Source: Streptomyces wuyuanensis
Lineage (GTDB): Bacteria > Actinomycetota > Actinomycetes > Streptomycetales > Streptomycetaceae
Direction of reading: 5' to 3'
DNA length: 64,000 bases
NCBI RefSeq assembly: GCF_900103455.1
Contig: NZ_FNHI01000018.1
Span: 112,984-176,983, forward strand
Positions 26,310 to 35,104 of the stretch are shown here, in pieces (position 1 is the first letter of the stretch; each line of letters opens with the position of its first letter). The notes beneath the pieces are model-generated. The model was not told where the DNA came from, did not search any database, and saw only the letters and a program-made list of their open reading frames with translations. The translations under genes and the position numbers were made by a program.

Positions 26310-26831
26310 ATGGAACCGGTCGCGCGCACGGCGGTCATCGGGATCGGCAACGAGTTCCGCCGGGACGACGGGGTCGGATGGGCCGTCATCGCCTCGTTGC
26401 AGGACCGGGCCGCACGGCGGCCGCTGCCTCCAGGCACCGTACTCGCACAGTCCGACGGGGACCCCGGCCGGCTGATCGGCCTCTGGGAGGACACCGCCCT
26501 GGCAGTGGTCGTCGATGCCTGCTTTCCCCCGTCGGCGCAGCCGGGGCGGACCCACCGGTGGTCCGGACACCCCGAGCGCTCCTTCCACTCGGCCGGCCCG
26601 GCACGCCACAGCACCCACGGACTCGGCCTCGCCGAAGCGGTGCGGCTCGGCGACATTCTCCGGCGCCGTCCTCTCCGCCTCGTCGTGTACGCCGTCGAGG
26701 GAGCGGACCGTTCGCTGGGCACGGGACTCACACCGGCGGTGGCACGCGCGCTGCCGGGTCTGGTCCGACGGATCGAGGCGGACATGGACCGGTACGGCGA
26801 AGTTCCGGCACACGGTCCGCGGGACGAATGA
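26310..26831 (+). CDS. [NiFe]-hydrogenase maturation protease
   Basis: 173 residues of the HycI/HybD/HoxM peptidase family. The N-terminal motif is VIGIGNEFRRDDGVGWAV. The nickel-binding acids are expected at Glu in GNEF and Asp in VVVDACFP, and the histidine in HSTHGLGL. These proteases remove a short C-terminal peptide from the large subunit after nickel insertion. The large subunit encoded at 30260-31642 ends with such a peptide, so it is the likely substrate. The ATG follows GAGGAAGCAGG. No other hyp maturation genes are present in the window. Confidence 0.88.
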   Translation: MEPVARTAVIGIGNEFRRDDGVGWAVIASLQDRAARRPLPPGTVLAQSDGDPGRLIGLWEDTALAVVVDACFPPSAQPGRTHRWSGHPERSFHSAGPARHSTHGLGLAEAVRLGDILRRRPLRLVVYAVEGADRSLGTGLTPAVARALPGLVRRIEADMDRYGEVPAHGPRDE

Positions 26832-26983
26832 GTACCGGCGGGCACTCTCCGGGGACGAACCAAGGACACGCCGGGACCCATATCGGAGCCGGAGAGGCTG
26901 GTACCTGACACCCTGTCCACGACCGACAGCACACCGTGCCGGCCGTGTCCCAGCGGATCGTGGCGTAGGAGTCTGTGCCTCCC

Positions 26984-26997
26984 GGGCCGAACGGCCC
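26984..26997. promoter_or_regulatory. DosR/OsdR-like box directly before the hydrogenase operon
   Basis: GGGCCGAACGGCCC, a perfect copy, ending only 18 bases before the ATG at 27016. Activator boxes of this family normally lie upstream of the -35 region, so the position is unusual. Confidence 0.68.
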
Positions 26998-27015
26998 CCG
27001 GACGAGCGGCGAACC

Positions 27016-28185
27016 ATGACGGATCCCGAGAACACCGTTGCCGTCCCCGGCGCTCCGACCGAGGCGGTGCTCGACCGCGACGGACTGGACGAACTCGTCC
27101 GCGTCCTCGTACGCCGCGGCCGCACGGTGATCGGTCCCACCGTCCGTGACGGCGCCATCGTGCTGGACGAGCTGGAGTCGGCCGATGCGCTGCCTTACGG
27201 GTGGGGGGTCGAACTCGAGGCGGGGCAGTACCGGGTCCGCCGGCGTGCCGACCAGGCTGCCTTCGCGCACAGCGCGGGGCCGCAGTCGTGGAAGTCGTTC
27301 CTCCATCCGGAGCGCGTCCGCCAGTGGAGCGCCGAACGCCGCCCCGACGGCGTGCTGAGCGTGCGCCCGGAGGCACCCCAGAGCGTTTCGTACGCCTTCC
27401 TCGGCGTGAGGCCCTGCGATCTGCGGGCCATTCGGATCCTCGACCGGGTGATGGGCGGCGGCCGCTACCGTGACCCTGCCTACCTCTCCCGGCGAACGGG
27501 CGCCTTCCTGATCGCGGTCGAATGCACCGAGCCGGGTGCCACCTGCTTCTGCGTCTCGATGGGCACGGGACCGGCCGCGGACGCCGGATTCGACCTCGCG
27601 CTCACCGAGGTCGTGGACGCCGCGGGCCACCGCTTCCTGTGCCGCAGCGGCAGCCCGGAGGGGGCGGCGGTGCTCGCGGAGCTCCCGCGCCGCGACGCCG
27701 ACGAGCCCACCCGCGCGGCAGCCGCCTCCGCCGTCAGCGAGGCGGCCGAACGCATGGGCCGGTCCATGCCGCCGGTGGACCTGCGCACGCTGATGCGGGA
27801 CACCCTGGAGGCGGAGCGGTGGGACGACGTCACGGCCAGATGCCTGAGCTGCGGCAACTGCACCATGGTCTGCCCCACCTGCTTCTGCACGACCACCGAG
27901 GACGTGACCGACCTGACCGGCGACCACGCCGAGCGTTGGCGCCGCTGGGACTCCTGCTACGACCTGGACTTCTCGCTCCTGCACGGCGGTCCGGTCCGGG
28001 CCACCCCGCGCAGCCGCTACCGCCAGTGGCTGACCCACAAACTGGGCACGTGGCACGACCAGTTCGACAGCTCCGGCTGCGTCGGCTGCGGCCGGTGCAT
28101 CGTCTGGTGCCCCACCGGCATCGACCTCACCGAAGAGGCGCATGCCCTCCATCAGGAGGCCACGCGGACGGAGAGCGCACCGTGA
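27016..28185 (+). CDS. hyhB: Iron-sulfur (beta) subunit of a group 3b-type [NiFe] hydrogenase
   Basis: 389 residues. The central part matches the sulfhydrogenase/anaerobic sulfite reductase beta-subunit family (FLGVRPCDLRAIRILDRVM, VECTEPGATCFCVSMGTGP). Two C-terminal [4Fe-4S] motifs follow, CLSCGNCTMVCPTCFC and CVGCGRCIVWCP. The subunit passes electrons between the flavin subunit and the small subunit. No clear ribosome binding site precedes the ATG at 27016, and a GTG at 27067 just before the conserved region is an alternative start. It is the first of five tightly overlapping genes. Confidence 0.87.
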   Translation: MTDPENTVAVPGAPTEAVLDRDGLDELVRVLVRRGRTVIGPTVRDGAIVLDELESADALPYGWGVELEAGQYRVRRRADQAAFAHSAGPQSWKSFLHPERVRQWSAERRPDGVLSVRPEAPQSVSYAFLGVRPCDLRAIRILDRVMGGGRYRDPAYLSRRTGAFLIAVECTEPGATCFCVSMGTGPAADAGFDLALTEVVDAAGHRFLCRSGSPEGAAVLAELPRRDADEPTRAAAASAVSEAAERMGRSMPPVDLRTLMRDTLEAERWDDVTARCLSCGNCTMVCPTCFCTTTEDVTDLTGDHAERWRRWDSCYDLDFSLLHGGPVRATPRSRYRQWLTHKLGTWHDQFDSSGCVGCGRCIVWCPTGIDLTEEAHALHQEATRTESAP

Positions 28186-28667
28186 CCCCGCAGACGGGCG
28201 AGCCCGCCGGCGGAGGAGCACTCGACACCCTGCCCGCCGAGCACCGCGGTCGCTTGATGGCCCTCGCCCACGAAGCCGCGTTCCCGAGCACCACGCGGAT
28301 CTTCGAGGAGGGCGACGAGGCGGACCGCTTCTGGATCATCCGCTCGGGCACCGTCGCGCTCGACGTCCATGTGCCCGGCCGCGGTCGGACCGTCGTCGAG
28401 ACCATCGGCAGGGGCGCCCTGCTCGGCTGGTCGTGGCTGTGCCCGCCCCGGCACTGGCACCTCGGTGCCGAGTCCCGGGGTCCGGTGCTGGCCTGGGAGT
28501 TCGACGCCGCCGCCGTGCGCAGCCTGTGTGCCGAACGCCCGGACCTGGGGCTGGCGTTGGTCACCGTCGTCGCCGAGACCATCGGCGACCGGCTCCGGGC
28601 CACCCGCACCCGCCTGCTCGACCTCTACGGGCCGCCGGGATCCCCGGAGGGCGGGGCCGGCCCATGA
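28182..28667 (+). CDS. Cyclic nucleotide-binding-fold protein of the hydrogenase operon
   Basis: 161 residues forming a single cNMP-binding beta barrel (TRIFEEGDEADRFWIIRSGT, then GRGALLGWSWLCPPRHWHLG). There is no helix-turn-helix after it, so it is not a Crp-type transcription factor. The GTG start overlaps the hyhB stop (GTGA) and its own stop overlaps the next ATG (ATGA), so it is translationally coupled on both sides. An identical gene position occurs in mycobacterial group 3b hydrogenase operons as far as I recall. It may gate the complex in response to a ligand, which is inference. Confidence 0.85.
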   Translation: MTPQTGEPAGGGALDTLPAEHRGRLMALAHEAAFPSTTRIFEEGDEADRFWIIRSGTVALDVHVPGRGRTVVETIGRGALLGWSWLCPPRHWHLGAESRGPVLAWEFDAAAVRSLCAERPDLGLALVTVVAETIGDRLRATRTRLLDLYGPPGSPEGGAGP

Positions 28668-29470
28668 CCCTCGCGCCCCTCCCCTACCGCGTCGTGGACC
28701 GCCGCGACGAGACGCATGACACCGTCACGCTCTCCCTGGAGCCGGCCGGGGAGGCCCTGGGCCCTTTCGCACCGGGCCAGTTCGCGATGATGTACGCGTT
28801 CGGCGTCGGTGAGGTCCCCGTCTCCGTGTCCCGCATCCCCGACGGGCAGCGGCTGACACACACCGTGCGCGCCGTCGGCGCCGTCACCCGTGCGCTGTGG
28901 ACTCTGCGCACCGGTGCGTGGGTCGGCATGCGCGGCCCGTTCGGCACATGCTGGGACCTGGCGGCCGCCCGAGGCAACGATCTGCTCGTCATCGCCGGCG
29001 GCATCGGAATCGCGCCGCTGCGGCCCGCGATCGACGCGGTTCTCGCCGAGCCGCACGGGTACGGACGGCTGAACGTCCTCGCAGGTGCCCGGAGTCCCGC
29101 CGACCTCCTGTACCGGAACGAGTTCCCCACCTGGGAACGTCCGTTCAGCACCGTCACGGTCGACCGGCCCGACGACGACTGGACCGGGCGGGTCGGAGTC
29201 GTCACCACGCTCCTCGGCGAAGCCCACTTCACGCCGGCGGACACGACCGCTCTCGTCTGCGGTCCCGAGGTCATGATGCGCGCGACCGCCCGTGATCTGA
29301 TCCACCGGGGGGTCCGCCCCGACCGCGTCCAGGTCTCCCTCGAACGCAACATGCGCTGCGCCACCGGCCACTGCGGGCACTGCCAGCTCGGCCCTCTGCT
29401 GCTCTGCCGAGACGGCCCCGTCGTCGGCTACGACCGGGCCGAACCACTGCTCTCCGTACGGGAACTGTGA
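28664..29470 (+). CDS. hyhG: FAD/NAD(P)-binding (gamma) hydrogenase subunit
   Basis: 268 residues of the ferredoxin-NADP reductase type. The FAD region is PFAPGQFAMMYAFGVGEVPV, the NAD(P) loop LLVIAGGIGIAPLRPAID, and the C-terminus carries a [2Fe-2S] motif (CATGHCGHCQLGPLLLC) like that of the dihydroorotate dehydrogenase electron-transfer subunit. It links the hydrogenase to NAD(P)H. The ATG overlaps the preceding stop. Confidence 0.88.
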   Translation: MTLAPLPYRVVDRRDETHDTVTLSLEPAGEALGPFAPGQFAMMYAFGVGEVPVSVSRIPDGQRLTHTVRAVGAVTRALWTLRTGAWVGMRGPFGTCWDLAAARGNDLLVIAGGIGIAPLRPAIDAVLAEPHGYGRLNVLAGARSPADLLYRNEFPTWERPFSTVTVDRPDDDWTGRVGVVTTLLGEAHFTPADTTALVCGPEVMMRATARDLIHRGVRPDRVQVSLERNMRCATGHCGHCQLGPLLLCRDGPVVGYDRAEPLLSVREL

Positions 29471-29471
29471 G

Positions 29472-30263
29472 ATGACCACCCCCACCACGTCCCGGCCGCC
29501 GTCCCTCCCCCGCTTGGGCGTGTTCAAGTTCGCCTCGTGCGACGGCTGCCAGCTCACCCTCCTCGACTGCGAGGACGAACTGCTCGGTATCGCCCACGAG
29601 CTGGACATCGCCCACTTCCTGGAGGCGTCCAGCGACATCGGCACCGGTCCGTACGACCTGTCGCTCGTCGAAGGGTCCGTCAGCACCCCCGAGCACGTGG
29701 AACGCGTGCGGCGCATCCGCGACCAGTCCCGCCACCTCGTCACCATCGGCGCCTGCGCCACGGCCGGAGGCGTCCAGGCCCTGCGCAACTACGCGAACGT
29801 CGAGGAGTACCTGGCGACGGTCTACGCCCGTCCCGAGTACATCGAGACACTCGCCACTTCCACCCCGATCTCCGCCCACGTACCGGTCGACTTCGAGCTG
29901 CGCGGCTGCCCCATCGACCGCGGGCAGCTCGTGGAGGTCATCACGTCCTTCCTCGCGGGGCGGAAGCCCGGCATCCCGAACCACGCCGTCTGCTTCGCCT
30001 GCAAGCGGCGCGGCAACGTATGCGTCACCGTCGCCCACGGCACGCCCTGCCTCGGCCCGGTCACGCACGCGGGCTGCGGTGCCCTGTGCCCGACGTACGG
30101 ACGGGGCTGCTACGGCTGCTTCGGGCCGGCCGCGACGACGAACCTCCCGGCGCTCGTCCCCCTCATGCACCGCGACGGGATGAGCGACGAGGACGTCGGG
30201 AGGTTCCTGCACACCTTCAACGTCACGGCCTTCACCGCCGTGGAGGGGGAAGGACCCGGATGA
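29472..30263 (+). CDS. hyhS: [NiFe] hydrogenase small subunit (20-kDa NADH-dehydrogenase-like)
   Basis: 263 residues. The proximal cluster starts with FASCDGCQLTLLDCEDELL, with further cysteines in TIGACATAGGVQ and ELRGCPIDRGQL. A C-terminal block (HAGCGALCPTYGRGCYGCFG) completes iron-sulfur ligation. It has no twin-arginine signal peptide, so the enzyme is cytoplasmic, unlike uptake hydrogenases of groups 1 and 2. It starts one base after the hyhG stop and overlaps hyhL by four bases. Confidence 0.9.
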   Translation: MTTPTTSRPPSLPRLGVFKFASCDGCQLTLLDCEDELLGIAHELDIAHFLEASSDIGTGPYDLSLVEGSVSTPEHVERVRRIRDQSRHLVTIGACATAGGVQALRNYANVEEYLATVYARPEYIETLATSTPISAHVPVDFELRGCPIDRGQLVEVITSFLAGRKPGIPNHAVCFACKRRGNVCVTVAHGTPCLGPVTHAGCGALCPTYGRGCYGCFGPAATTNLPALVPLMHRDGMSDEDVGRFLHTFNVTAFTAVEGEGPG

Positions 30264-31642
30264 GCGAGCCCCAGGCCCGGTCCCAGGTGCTGCGCGTCCC
30301 CGCTCTGTCCCGAGTCGAGGGGGAGACCGCACTGCATCTGCGCATCCACGACGGCGTCGTCACCCAGGCGCGGCTCGGCATCTACGAAGCTCCGCGGTTC
30401 TTCGAGGCCTTCCTGCGGGGCAGGGCCCATACCGAGCCGCCCGACCTGACCTCCCGCATCTGCGGGATCTGCCCGGTCGCCTACCAGCTGAGTGCCTGCC
30501 GGGCCGTCGAGGACGCGTGCGGCATCGTGGTCGACGGACAAGTCGCCGCCCTGCGACGCCTGCTGTACTGCGGCGAGTGGATCGAGAGCCAGACGTTGCA
30601 CATCCACCTCCTGCACGCGCCGGACTTCCTCGGCCACGACGACGTGATCGGCATGTCCCGCTCCCACTTGGCACACGTCGAGCGCGGGCTGCGCCTCAAG
30701 CAGACCGGAAACGCCGTCGTCGAGCTGCTCGGGGGACGCGCGATCCACCCCGTCAACGTCCGCCTCGGCGGCTTCCACCGAGCCCCCACCCGCGCCGAAC
30801 TCCGCCCCCTCACCGAGCGGCTGCGTACCGCCCTCGACGACGCCTGGGACACCCTGCGATGGGTCGCGGGCTTCGACTTCCCCGACGCCGAATGCGACGC
30901 CGACCTGCTCGCCCTCACCGAGCCGGGCACCTACGCGATCGAGTCCGGAACCCCGGCCGTCCTCCCGTACGACCGCGCGCTCCCGCCACGCGGCTTCCCG
31001 CTCCGAACCTTCTCCGAGCACGTCACCGAGGAGCAGGTCCCCCACTCCACGGCCCTCCACTCGCGGCTGGACGGCCGAAGACACCTCACCGGCTCCCTCG
31101 CCCGCTACGCGGTCAACGGCCACCTGCTCTCTCCGACAGCCCTCGAAGCCGCACGCGAAGCCGGACTGGGCGCGCCCCCGCTGGCGTCGCGGACCGAGGG
31201 CGCCGGGCCGGGCGAGGTCTGCAGGAACCCGTACAGGAGCATCCTCGTCCGTGCCGTGGAGGTCCTCTACGCCGTGGAGGAGGCCCTCCGGATCATCGCG
31301 GCGTACGAGCGTCCGGCCCGGTCCTACGTGGAGGTGCCCGCCCGGGCGGGCGTCGGGCACGGTGCGACGGAGGCACCGCGCGGCCTGCTCTACCACCGCT
31401 ACGGCTTCGACGACGAGGGACGCGTCACCGACGCCTGCATCGTGCCGCCGACCGCTCAGAACCAGGGCGCAATCGAGGAGGACCTGCGCAGAATCGTCCA
31501 AGCCGGACTCGACCGCGGCGAGGAGTCCGAGGCCGAGCTCACCCGGCTGTGCGAGCTCGCCATCCGCAATCACGACCCGTGCATCTCGTGCTCGGCCCAC
31601 TTTCTGGAACTGGACATCGAACGGACGCCGGGCCCGGCTTGA
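30260..31642 (+). CDS. hyhL: [NiFe] hydrogenase large (catalytic) subunit
   Basis: 460 residues. The nickel-iron centre ligands are Cys68 and Cys71 in SRICGICPVAYQ and Cys441 and Cys444 in HDPCISCSAH. A 13-residue tail follows His447, the expected cleavage site of the maturation protease at 26310. The subunit is short, as in group 3 enzymes. Together with hyhB, hyhG, hyhS and the cNMP protein it encodes a soluble bidirectional NAD(P)-linked hydrogenase. The comparable M. smegmatis enzyme is induced by hypoxia under DosR control, so it may dispose of reductant as H2 during fermentation-like survival. Confidence 0.93.
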   Translation: MSEPQARSQVLRVPALSRVEGETALHLRIHDGVVTQARLGIYEAPRFFEAFLRGRAHTEPPDLTSRICGICPVAYQLSACRAVEDACGIVVDGQVAALRRLLYCGEWIESQTLHIHLLHAPDFLGHDDVIGMSRSHLAHVERGLRLKQTGNAVVELLGGRAIHPVNVRLGGFHRAPTRAELRPLTERLRTALDDAWDTLRWVAGFDFPDAECDADLLALTEPGTYAIESGTPAVLPYDRALPPRGFPLRTFSEHVTEEQVPHSTALHSRLDGRRHLTGSLARYAVNGHLLSPTALEAAREAGLGAPPLASRTEGAGPGEVCRNPYRSILVRAVEVLYAVEEALRIIAAYERPARSYVEVPARAGVGHGATEAPRGLLYHRYGFDDEGRVTDACIVPPTAQNQGAIEEDLRRIVQAGLDRGEESEAELTRLCELAIRNHDPCISCSAHFLELDIERTPGPA

Positions 31643-31728
31643 GCGGGTCTCCCCGCCGTGAGCGCGCCTCGGCGGCACGACGGAGTCGGCGATCTCCAGC
31701 TCCGGGCGAGGCGAGGGGGAGAGTGCCA

Positions 31729-31763
31729 GGGCCGTTCGGCCCCGTCGCTGCCCCGAGCAGCCC
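31729..31763. promoter_or_regulatory. DosR/OsdR-like boxes upstream of the Pat-type fusion gene
   Basis: GGGCCGTTCGGCCC (31729-31742) is the exact complement-orientation form of the best box. A degenerate GCCCCGAGCAGCCC (31750-31763) starts 21 bp on. The perfect copy ends 87 bases before the start at 31830. Confidence 0.7.
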
Positions 31764-31829
31764 TCGGCCCGGCCGCTCCCGCGTCGGACTCTGGGTAGGG
31801 GCTCCGTTCGAAGGCTGCGGGAGTGGGAC

Positions 31830-34529
31830 ATGTCCGATGCCGACCCAGACCGGTCCGCCCGGACGGGGGGCGCCGTGCACGTGCTGCTCTCGGACGGCAC
31901 CACCGTCCGCGTGCGGCCCGTCGAACCGGGTGACCAGGACGCCGTGCGGTGCCTGTACGAGGAGATGTCGCCGGAGAATCTGCGCCTGCGCTTCTTCACC
32001 CTCGGCCGCGACTCCGCCCGGAAGGCCGCCGACCGCTTGTGCGCCCATGTGCGACCCGGAGCTCGTGCCCTGCTGGCCGAATCGGGTTCCGAGGTCGTGG
32101 GGCTCGCCCAGTACGAACGGATCGACGGCGACCACGCGGACGTCGCCGTCGCCGTCGCGGACCGGTGGCACCACCGGGGCGTGGGAACGCTGCTCCTCGA
32201 ACACCTGGTGTCCCTGGCGCGGGCCGACGGCATCACCGCCTTCGACGCCGACGCCCTGTCCGAGAACCACGACGTCCTCAAGGTGTTCACCGATCTCGGC
32301 CTGCCTGTCAGGAGGCACTTCGACGGACCGGAAGTGCACTGCGTCGTCGGGCTCGCCGTGGACGAGTCGTATCTCTCCGCGGTCGAAAGACGAGCGCGAA
32401 CAGCCGACGTGGCCAGTCTGGAGCCGCTGCTTCGCCCGCGATCCGTCGCGGTGATCGGGCCGGGGCGCCACCCGGGGTCGGTGGGCCGGGCGGTGCTGCG
32501 CAATATCCGTACCCGCTACGCAGGGCGGCTGTACGCCGTGCATCCCGAGGCGTCGGTGATCCTCCACGTGCCGACCTACCACTCGGTCACCGCGCTTCCT
32601 CAGCCACCCGACCTCGCCGTCGTCGCCCTGCCCGCCCCAGCTGTCCCCACCGTGGCCGAGGAGTGCGGCGCCTGCGGCGTGCGTGCGCTGCTGGTCCTCT
32701 CCGCGGGGCTCGACGCCGAGCAGGGACGGGAGCTGCTGGCCGCATGCCGCCGACACGGCATGCGGCTCGTCGGCCCCAATTGCCTGGGCCTGACCAACAC
32801 AGAGGACTCCGTACAGCTCGACGCGACGTTCGCCGCCGCCCCGCCCCGCCCCGGATCCGCAGGCGTCGCCGTCCAGTCGGGCGGAGTGGGAATCGCCCTG
32901 CTGGCCGGACTGTCCCGGCTGGGCATCGGAGTGTCGAGCTTCGTGTCGCTCGGCGACAAGTACGACGTCAGCGGCAACGACATGCTGCAGTGGTGGGAGG
33001 GCGACGGCAGGACCGATCTCGCATTGCTGCACCTGGAGTCGTTCGGCAACCCACGTCTGTTCTCGCGCACCGCTCGCCGCGTCACCCGCCGCGTTCCCGT
33101 GCTCACCGTCGATGCGGGCCGAACGGACGCCGGCCGGCGGGCCGCGGCCTCGCACACCGCGGCAGCCGCGTCCTCCACCGTGATGCGGCAGGCGCTCTTC
33201 CTCCAGGCCGGCGTCACGGCAACCCGCAGCATCGCCGAGCTACTCGAAACCGCCGCACTGATCCACGCGCAACCGCTCCCCACCGGACGCCGGGTGGTGG
33301 TCGTCTCCAACGCCGGCGGCACCGGCGTGCTGACCGCGGACGCCTGTGAAGAGGCCGGGCTGCGGGTGGACGCGCTGCCGAAAGGACTGGTGGAGCGGCT
33401 GCGCGCCGTGCTCCCGGAGGGAGCGTCGGCAGGCAATCCGCTGGACACCGGTGCGGCCGTGCCTGAGGCCGAGCTACGTGACTGCCTCGACCTCCTCGTG
33501 TGCGACGAGGAGGTCGAGGCAGTGGTGGTGTGCCTCGTGCCAACCGCCGTGGGCACGGCGACGGGCGAGGACCTGACACGGGCCGTGACCGATGCATCGG
33601 TACACGCGTCCTGCCCGCTCGCGGTGGTACTGCCGGACCAGGAGGCATCCGTACGTCTGCTCCCGGCGGGCAGCGGTGCGGTCCCCGCGTACGCCGATCC
33701 TCAGGCCTCCGCGCGGGCGCTGGAACACGCCGCGAGGCGTGCGGAGTGGCTCGCCCGGCCCGCCGGAACCGTACCCCCACTCGACCGGACCGACATCCGC
33801 GGGGCGGCGGCGGTCGTCGAGGCGTTCCTCGACCGTCATCCCACAGGCGGCTGGTTGTCCCCCCGGGACTGCGCGGCGCTCCTCGACTGCTACGCGGTTC
33901 CACAGCTGCCCTGGGTCTGGGCCGACAACGAGCGGGACGCGGCGGCCGGAGCCGCTCCGCTGATCGGGCCGGACGGCGCCGTTGCCCTGAAGGCCCATCG
34001 GCCGGGCCTGGTGCACAAGAGCGAGGAGCACGCGGTGCGGCTCGGCCTGCGCGGTGAAGAGCAAGTGCGTTCTGCGTACCGGGACTTCGTCGCACGCTTC
34101 GGGGACGGGCTCGAGGGCGTGCTGATCCAGCCCATGGCCGAGGGCGGGGTCGAACTCTTCGCGGGAGTCACACAGGACGAGGTCTTCGGGCCCGTGGTGC
34201 TGTTCGGTCTGGGCGGCACGGCGACGGAGGTACTGGGGGACCACGCCGCCCGGCTCGCCCCCTTGACGATCGAGGACGTCCGTGAGCTGACGGAGGCGCC
34301 TCGTTTCGCACCTCTGCTCCACGGCTACCGCGGCGCCGAACCCGTGGATCTGGAGGCGGTCGAGCAGCTGCTCCTGCGGCTCTCCCGCATGTCCGCGGAC
34401 CTGCCACAGCTGGCCGAAGCCGACTTCAATCCGGTACTGGCGGGGTCGACGGGTGCGGTGGTGGCCGACGTCCGCGTACGGCTGGCCCCTCGCACACTCC
34501 ATGACCCGTACCTGCGCCGACTGCGCTGA
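31830..34529 (+). CDS. Pat-type protein acetyltransferase: GNAT domain fused to NDP-forming acyl-CoA synthetase
   Basis: 899 residues. An N-terminal GNAT domain (about 18-175; acetyl-CoA loop WHHRGVGTLLLEHLV) precedes an acyl-CoA synthetase (NDP-forming) module. In that module the CoA-binding Rossmann part starts near LLRPRSVAVIGPGRHPGSVG. The succinyl-CoA-ligase part carries SHTAAAA with the conserved His, and a C-terminal ATP-grasp carries AVALKAHRPGLVHKSEEHAV. Proteins of this make-up acetylate lysines of metabolic enzymes, above all acetyl-CoA synthetase. A good substrate candidate, with the conserved PKTRSGK lysine, is encoded at 49427. Direct acetate-CoA ligase activity is the alternative. 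Confidence 0.85.
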   Translation: MSDADPDRSARTGGAVHVLLSDGTTVRVRPVEPGDQDAVRCLYEEMSPENLRLRFFTLGRDSARKAADRLCAHVRPGARALLAESGSEVVGLAQYERIDGDHADVAVAVADRWHHRGVGTLLLEHLVSLARADGITAFDADALSENHDVLKVFTDLGLPVRRHFDGPEVHCVVGLAVDESYLSAVERRARTADVASLEPLLRPRSVAVIGPGRHPGSVGRAVLRNIRTRYAGRLYAVHPEASVILHVPTYHSVTALPQPPDLAVVALPAPAVPTVAEECGACGVRALLVLSAGLDAEQGRELLAACRRHGMRLVGPNCLGLTNTEDSVQLDATFAAAPPRPGSAGVAVQSGGVGIALLAGLSRLGIGVSSFVSLGDKYDVSGNDMLQWWEGDGRTDLALLHLESFGNPRLFSRTARRVTRRVPVLTVDAGRTDAGRRAAASHTAAAASSTVMRQALFLQAGVTATRSIAELLETAALIHAQPLPTGRRVVVVSNAGGTGVLTADACEEAGLRVDALPKGLVERLRAVLPEGASAGNPLDTGAAVPEAELRDCLDLLVCDEEVEAVVVCLVPTAVGTATGEDLTRAVTDASVHASCPLAVVLPDQEASVRLLPAGSGAVPAYADPQASARALEHAARRAEWLARPAGTVPPLDRTDIRGAAAVVEAFLDRHPTGGWLSPRDCAALLDCYAVPQLPWVWADNERDAAAGAAPLIGPDGAVALKAHRPGLVHKSEEHAVRLGLRGEEQVRSAYRDFVARFGDGLEGVLIQPMAEGGVELFAGVTQDEVFGPVVLFGLGGTATEVLGDHAARLAPLTIEDVRELTEAPRFAPLLHGYRGAEPVDLEAVEQLLLRLSRMSADLPQLAEADFNPVLAGSTGAVVADVRVRLAPRTLHDPYLRRLR

Positions 34530-34782
34530 GGATGGCCGGAAGGCAGGCGGGACGAGTGGATGCGCAGCGGAAGAGAAGGGCTGACCGCGCTCCGGCTGCG
34601 GCACCGGGCAGCTTGGGACGGCGGGAGGGGCCCATCCGCTTCTCGCGGATCCTGATTGCGCGGTGCGCGATGGCGTGTCGGCCACTTCCACCGCTCCCCC
34701 GCGTCCCTCACGACCCCTCCCGTCATCTACAGGAAAGCAGTCCTCCCGGGGTGGGGACCAGGACCGACCGGGCCGACACTGC

Positions 34783-34796
34783 GGGCCGATCGGCCC
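34783..34796. promoter_or_regulatory. Orphan DosR/OsdR-like box
   Basis: GGGCCGATCGGCCC is a fully symmetric 14-bp palindrome and a perfect pattern match. It lies in the 575-base gap between a plus-strand gene end (34529) and a minus-strand gene end (35105), where no intact gene starts. A partial copy (GGACCGACCGGGCC) lies at 34761-34774. Confidence 0.6.
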
Positions 34797-34841
34797 ATGC
34801 GGGCCTGCCCATCCACCCCGCTGGAGTCCCGGACCTGTCAC

Positions 34842-35025
34842 ACGCACGCGGCCCGAGACGAGAGTGACGCCCGCGGCCTCGATCGCAATGTCCGTGCCGG
34901 TGCCGATGGCGAAACCCACCTCGGCCGCCGCAATGGCCGGGGCGTCGTCGACGCCGTCGCCGGCCATGCCGACGACGTGTCCTTCCCCTTGCCTGCGGCC
35001 GGGCTCCTGCCGGTCGGGGACCAGA
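34842..35025 (-). pseudogene. Fragment of a heavy-metal (CopA-like) P-type ATPase
   Basis: The minus strand reads GEGHVVGMAGDGVDDAPAIA and AEVGFAIGTGTDIAIEAAGV then TLVSG, the C-terminal hinge region of copper-type P-ATPases (GDGVNDAPA with Asp for the invariant Asn). Neither the phosphorylation domain before it nor the last membrane helices after it can be found, so only about 60 codons survive. Confidence 0.78.
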
Positions 35026-35104
35026 GGCTGAGCGGGCCACCGGCCGCGACCGTACGGCCCGGACATACGGCAGCCACGGCACCGGCGGACAGCGTGCCAC
35101 CGAT

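Noticed and set aside
33474..35066. 530-codon minus-strand frame covering the end of the Pat-type gene
   Set aside because: Only the first 75 codons (CopA-like fragment) are meaningful; the rest is antisense to the acyl-CoA synthetase module.
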